A DNA stretch of 64,000 nucleotides from Isochrysis galbana. Lineage: Eukaryota; Haptophyta; Isochrysidales; Isochrysidaceae. The number at the start of each line of letters is the position of its first letter. Within the stretch, counting starts at the first letter, position 1. Location of the stretch: NCBI GenBank assembly GCA_018136815.1, contig CM030932.1:62001-126000 (forward strand), written 5' to 3'. Positions 60,494 through 64,000 of this stretch are shown piece by piece. The notes under the pieces were generated by a model. The model was not told the origin of the DNA, ran no database searches, and saw nothing but the letters and a program-made list of their open reading frames with translations. Made by a program: the position numbers and the translations under genes.

Positions 60494-61228
60494 GTGGCAA
60501 ACGTGTCGGACATTGCGCGGATGATACCCGACATCACAGTGCCATTGATGCCCCAAGGACGAGTGCCAAAGAATGCCTGACGGTACGCTGTCGATTTGCT
60601 TGGATAGCGCCAGGCTCATATGAGCACGCTATCTCGGCGAGTTGTTTTATTGCGGCTATTCGTGCAAGTCGTGACGCCCAAAGGCACACGCAAGCCTCAT
60701 ACATTCCGTGAAGCAAACACCCTCTTACAGACCCATCAAACTTATGCCGAAGGCATCACGAGCACCAATGACGTGACGTACGCACTCCATACTGCTACCT
60801 GAGCTCGCGACGTATGGGTTTATATCGTAGCGCCGCGCCCCAACAACGGTCCGTGCAAACACAAACACGGTTCGTGCGAGAGTGTTACTCGATCTCTAAA
60901 AGCATGCACACATAAAAAAAAATATTCTTGAAGGTGCCTACTACGTTGCTAGCCGCCATCCCCTTTCCTGGGGTCTACACCTGACATCGCCTTCGCCCTA
61001 CCCTCTCTCCCCTTCCCGTTCCCCCCCTCGTTCCTTTTTGTTTGGTTTCGGGGGGTCGGCCCACGTACACTACTTTGGGTCTAACGCTGGGGGAGGGGGA
61101 GGACGGGCCTTTTGTAATCTGTTTTGTGTGGAGCGCACTCGTGTGCGCCGCTGTGTGGGGGCCCAGCCATGCGGCTTTCCCCAAGGTGATCTTCGTTCGC
61201 GGGGTGCTTCATCTAGCGCCCCCTGGGG
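60494..61228. other. Intergenic, 3' flanks of the TIR gene and of the deleted LINE
   Basis: No gene is recognised. The part from about 61000 to 61228 is the likely 3' UTR of the minus-strand LINE derivative. Confidence 0.4.
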
Positions 61229-62008
61229 TTATCTCAGGTTTTCTTCTTGTTTTGCTTTTTCGTGTTTGATTATGTGTTCTATCTTTAGTTTTTGTGCTAT
61301 TCGTGTTAGTTTGAGGCTTGGTGCTAGTTCTTCGTTATCTATGGGTTGGAAGAGTGGGCGGAAGTCGTTTGTGTCTATTCTTTTTTTGGGTTGGCGGCCC
61401 ATGTCAGCTTGGGCTCTTCTAGACGTGTCGGTGGAGTTGCCTGGGTATCCAAGGGAGGAGTCGAACGTCTGCGCATAAGTGATGGCTGCATTGGGAAAGT
61501 ATTTGTAGAGCTGGGCTGCAGCGCACTTGTGTAGGTAGAGGCACTCCGGGCCTAGAACGCATGTGCCCCCCTTGGGGCGCTTGGCTAGCGGCAGCGTGTC
61601 CGCCTTTGGGAATGCGCAAGGCACGAGGCAGACGCCGTCTGCCCATGCCTTCTCGTAGTTATGCGAGCGGTTGCAACGCTTTCCTTTGATGTTCATCGGG
61701 CATTTGCCCAAGGGGAATCGCGTGCTCGCTCCGAGGGCGTCCGGGTTGATGGTGTCGTGGAGGGTCTTTTTGGGCGGCGCCAGCTGGCGTTGCTGGACGC
61801 GCATGAGGCGGGCTTCGCGTTCCTCTTCGCAGCGGTGGGAAGTTGGGTACTCGAGCGCATCTCGGTACGTTAACGTCGACGCGGTTTCTGCGCCAAGGCC
61901 GATATTCGACAAGGTGCAAGGTGCGCGAGGGTAGACTACGGGTAGAGAGGGCAATTGGCTCGGCCACTCGGCCACTAGGGTTGTATGTTGTATATCTTGA
62001 TTGGACAT
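61229..62008 (-). mobile_element. Internally deleted LINE: CCCH N-terminus joined to C-terminal tail
   Basis: A 259-aa ORF from ATG 62008. The middle part matches the CCCH segment of the large LINE (CPMNIKGKRCNRSH, CVLGPECLYLHKCAA, TFDSSLGYPG vs GYPGEGP in the large copy). Directly after SLGYPG, where the endonuclease should start, it jumps to STDTSRRAQADMGRQ and the C-terminal tail. About 1,300-1,400 codons covering endonuclease, reverse transcriptase and zinc knuckle are missing, yet the frame is kept. It belongs to the same subfamily as the tail at 44095-44394. It could be a chance deletion, an mRNA-splicing-derived copy, or a non-autonomous element family. Confidence 0.75.
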
Positions 62009-63060
62009 TTTGCTCTGCCACTAGTCGAAGTGGATGAACAAAGAAGTCCATGCCGCCCGCCCGGTCGCGGTGCCAAGTTAGCCGTTCTAGCCCTCGGTGA
62101 CTAGTGGTTCACGTGACACGTGAGCGTCTTGATTGAGTTTTTTGATACTTTCGACTTTCGTGCACATTGAAGTCCAACCAACCATACGAGTATGGCTTAT
62201 GGTCCAGTGTGCATAGAAGCAGGCCTTGTGGACCCAGTGAGTTGGCGTCACAAATTTCCTCGTCATTCGATGTATGTGCCTCGCATGAAGGGCCTCACTA
62301 AAATTATACCGGGGGGGGCTGTATTTCGCGCTCCGCCTTCGACGGCCCGAAATTCGATAATTTTATTCGAAAATTTCGCCGGATAACCCCCAATTTTTTC
62401 GCTGATCCATCCCACCGGAACTCTTAGGGAGCTTCTTTAGCCCTTCAATCACCCATTGTAGCTGGTACCATCCGCACCCCCACAGTGAGTTACCGAGCTA
62501 TCTGAGTGTCACTGAGAGGGGGCGCGCGCGTTGGCATGTCAACTGCCAGAAGGAAGGGCTGGATAGCTGGGGCGGGTGTCGGGTGTGTGTATGCTGGAAG
62601 TGACACTTTTATTTACCCTTTGGCTTTGGGGACGGCAGAGGACGGGGTTCCAGCCCCGCAACCCCGAAAGTGGCCTTTGGTGGGCACTAGCATCTTCCAT
62701 TGTGGCTCCAACGCGCCAAAATCTACTAAAAAAAACTCCCTGGCCACCGCGAAAAAAACACCGCATTGTCTTCGCTCGTACTCGCCACCATGAAACAATT
62801 GGCTTCTGAAACTTTGCAAAATCTCTTATGATAGCATAAGACACCTCTCCATCTCCATGCATTCACATCGACTTTTGGGTGCGATTGTGAAAAGTCGATT
62901 TTTGCCGTCCCCACCTCCACCTCTCAGCGACTCCCCTCGTGCACTAGCTAGCTAGGGGGGTAGGGATAGGGGTGAAGGGCTTCGATATGGTCCGGTGGCC
63001 CACGCGCCCCCCCCCTGTGATCCGTTTCCCCCTTCCTCCTATGCCTTCCGGGGTGGTGTA
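62009..63060. repeat. Dispersed-repeat mosaic
   Basis: 62340-62420 (AATTTCGCCGGAT, TTTTTTCGCTGATCC) resembles the reverse complement of 24400-24460. 62920-63060 resembles 23740-23870 in direct orientation. 62560-62800 has short ORFs without recognisable domains. No gene is supported. Confidence 0.5.
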
Positions 63061-63518
63061 AACCGCTGATGGTACCAACACTTGCAGATTGAGGTGTTTA
63101 ACGCATGTGCCACACCTAGCCAATGGAGCAGGTGGTAAGCCGCAAAGTGGGTCAACACCGGGTCAACGTGAACCCATACGCCATACGCCCTGGACTGAAG
63201 CTCTTGCCAAACCTTTTTTTTGAAATGTAAAAGGTGCCGACCGTCTGTGGTTTGTAGGACTCTTAATTGCACAGTACATATAGTGAGGTTGCACAATGCT
63301 ACGGTGCTGTCCATTTGGCTAGCTCTCTGATTGATCACAAAAGACGCGTCGCTCCATGCCGCGCCGCGGACAAGAACCTCTAGCAAACAGTACGGAATCT
63401 TGCGCGATGTTGCATAGATGCTTGAGCGCCATGAAAAGGAGAAGACAACTTCTGCTCCCTTGACGGGAGCGCTCGTCGCATTGTCAATGTGGGAGATGGC
63501 CACCGGGGATGGCTTCGA
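63061..63518. other. Downstream flank of the partial gene
   Basis: A 154-codon minus ORF (63039-63503) follows the stop but has no recognisable domain, and its 3' end overlaps a dispersed repeat. I treat it as probably non-coding or 3' UTR. Confidence 0.3.
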
Positions 63519-63803
63519 CTATGCTGGTTCATAGAGGAGTTGGTACGTTCTCACATCGATAGCAACCTGCCTGCCTCCCGGACCGCGCGCTAGCTGGACA
63601 GCTTGTTGCTCTGCGAAAGACGCATCGCTTGTGTAGCTCGCATCAGCGGCAAGGAATGTGGCTGTGCGCTGATAGCCTCGCATCACTCCATCAACCGGAT
63701 CGAGCTCATAAGTGCAAATCGTCTCCACCTCTTTGACCATTGGTGGGCGGGCTATGCGGGCATCCGACTTCTCACCCGGTACCAAGACGACAGTCTGCCG
63801 CAC
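63519..63803 (-). CDS. Last exon of an unrecognised gene (partial)
   Basis: Minus-strand reading of 94 codons with good complexity: ICTYELDPVDGVMRGYQRTATFLAAD, then SFAEQQAVQLARGPGGRQ and AIDVRTYQLLYEPA, then a stop (first stretch at about 63640-63715). The alternation of beta-like strands suggests a compact fold. I do not recognise the family. The upstream part would lie beyond 63803 towards or past the window end, so the true start is unknown. Confidence 0.45.
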   Translation of the reverse strand: MRQTVVLVPGEKSDARIARPPMVKEVETICTYELDPVDGVMRGYQRTATFLAADASYTSDASFAEQQAVQLARGPGGRQVAIDVRTYQLLYEPA

Positions 63804-64000
63804 CGTCTCAGCGCAGTCAAATATTTGCGCGGGCGTGCCGACTGGATCAGTCTTCCTGTCCAGGACAGAGGCATATTGTGCTCAGAAGATCGAACAAGCA
63901 CGCACAAATGGCGCAATCAAGAAGTGGGCAGCGCATGGGCCTCCTCGTGCATGTGCGCCTAGCCTCCACGAGGCGCCAGCGACGGTATGCATACGCTGAA
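63804..64000. other. Window edge, possible upstream intron/exon of the partial gene
   Basis: No exon can be delimited; the frame of 63519-63803 cannot be followed with confidence. Confidence 0.3.

Noticed and set aside
1-64000. Bacterial or viral origin of the window
   Set aside because: Spliceosomal introns, prohibitin, KCS, LINEs and a chromovirus show nuclear eukaryotic DNA.

Overview
This is nuclear DNA of a GC-rich eukaryote, most likely a single-celled alga or alga-like protist. The evidence is short spliceosomal GT-AG introns (66-280 bp), a prohibitin gene, a plant/algal-type 3-ketoacyl-CoA synthase, a VTC1-like DUF202 protein and many eukaryotic retroelements. A TIR-like membrane protein and an RWLT/WDW-type NACHT-WD40 protein resemble families I associate with haptophytes, stramenopiles or dinoflagellates, but the lineage cannot be fixed from this sequence. 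A 100-N scaffold gap lies at 26475-26574.

Layout. 49-6066 (-): a nearly intact non-LTR retrotransposon (LINE) with a 2005-aa ORF. 6.2-8.0 kb: an inverted tandem array. 8341-13316 (+): a NACHT-WD40 (STAND) protein whose WD repeats are each encoded by a 129-nt exon, followed by an HNH/EndoVII-like gene (13.7-14.8 kb). 15.4-18.5 kb: a LINE tail and a foldback MITE. 18.6-20.0 kb (-): a putative 2OG-Fe(II) oxygenase. 20.5-21.8 kb: a 14-copy, 94-bp satellite. 22-24.5 kb: repeats. 24.5-26.5 kb: an inverted copy of the 3' end of the NACHT-WD40 gene joined to seven more WD exons that have no NACHT head. 26.6-39.4 kb: a chromodomain-containing Ty3/gypsy LTR retrotransposon carrying a cytosine-5 DNA methyltransferase-like domain between gag and pol, with several frameshifts. 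40.4-41.7 kb: prohibitin-2. 43-57 kb: host genes (DUF202, KCS) mixed with hAT relics, LINE tails, dispersed repeats and a family of coiled-coil paralogues of unknown function. 58.4-60.5 kb: a polytopic membrane protein with a TIR-like domain. 61.2-62.0 kb: an internally deleted LINE. 63.5-63.8 kb: the last exon of an unknown gene.

How it fits together. Two proteins look like innate-immunity or allorecognition components: the NACHT-WD40 protein and the TIR membrane protein. The WD exons have near-identical frameworks with a few variable positions, identical duplicated modules and a second, headless array. This resembles the concerted evolution of fungal HET-type NACHT-WD40 genes, but here it is built from symmetrical phase-1 exon-intron cassettes. 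The other leading observation is the methyltransferase-bearing chromovirus. Much of the remaining DNA is mobile-element debris. The housekeeping genes (prohibitin, KCS, DUF202) sit in isolated islands with no operon-like organisation.
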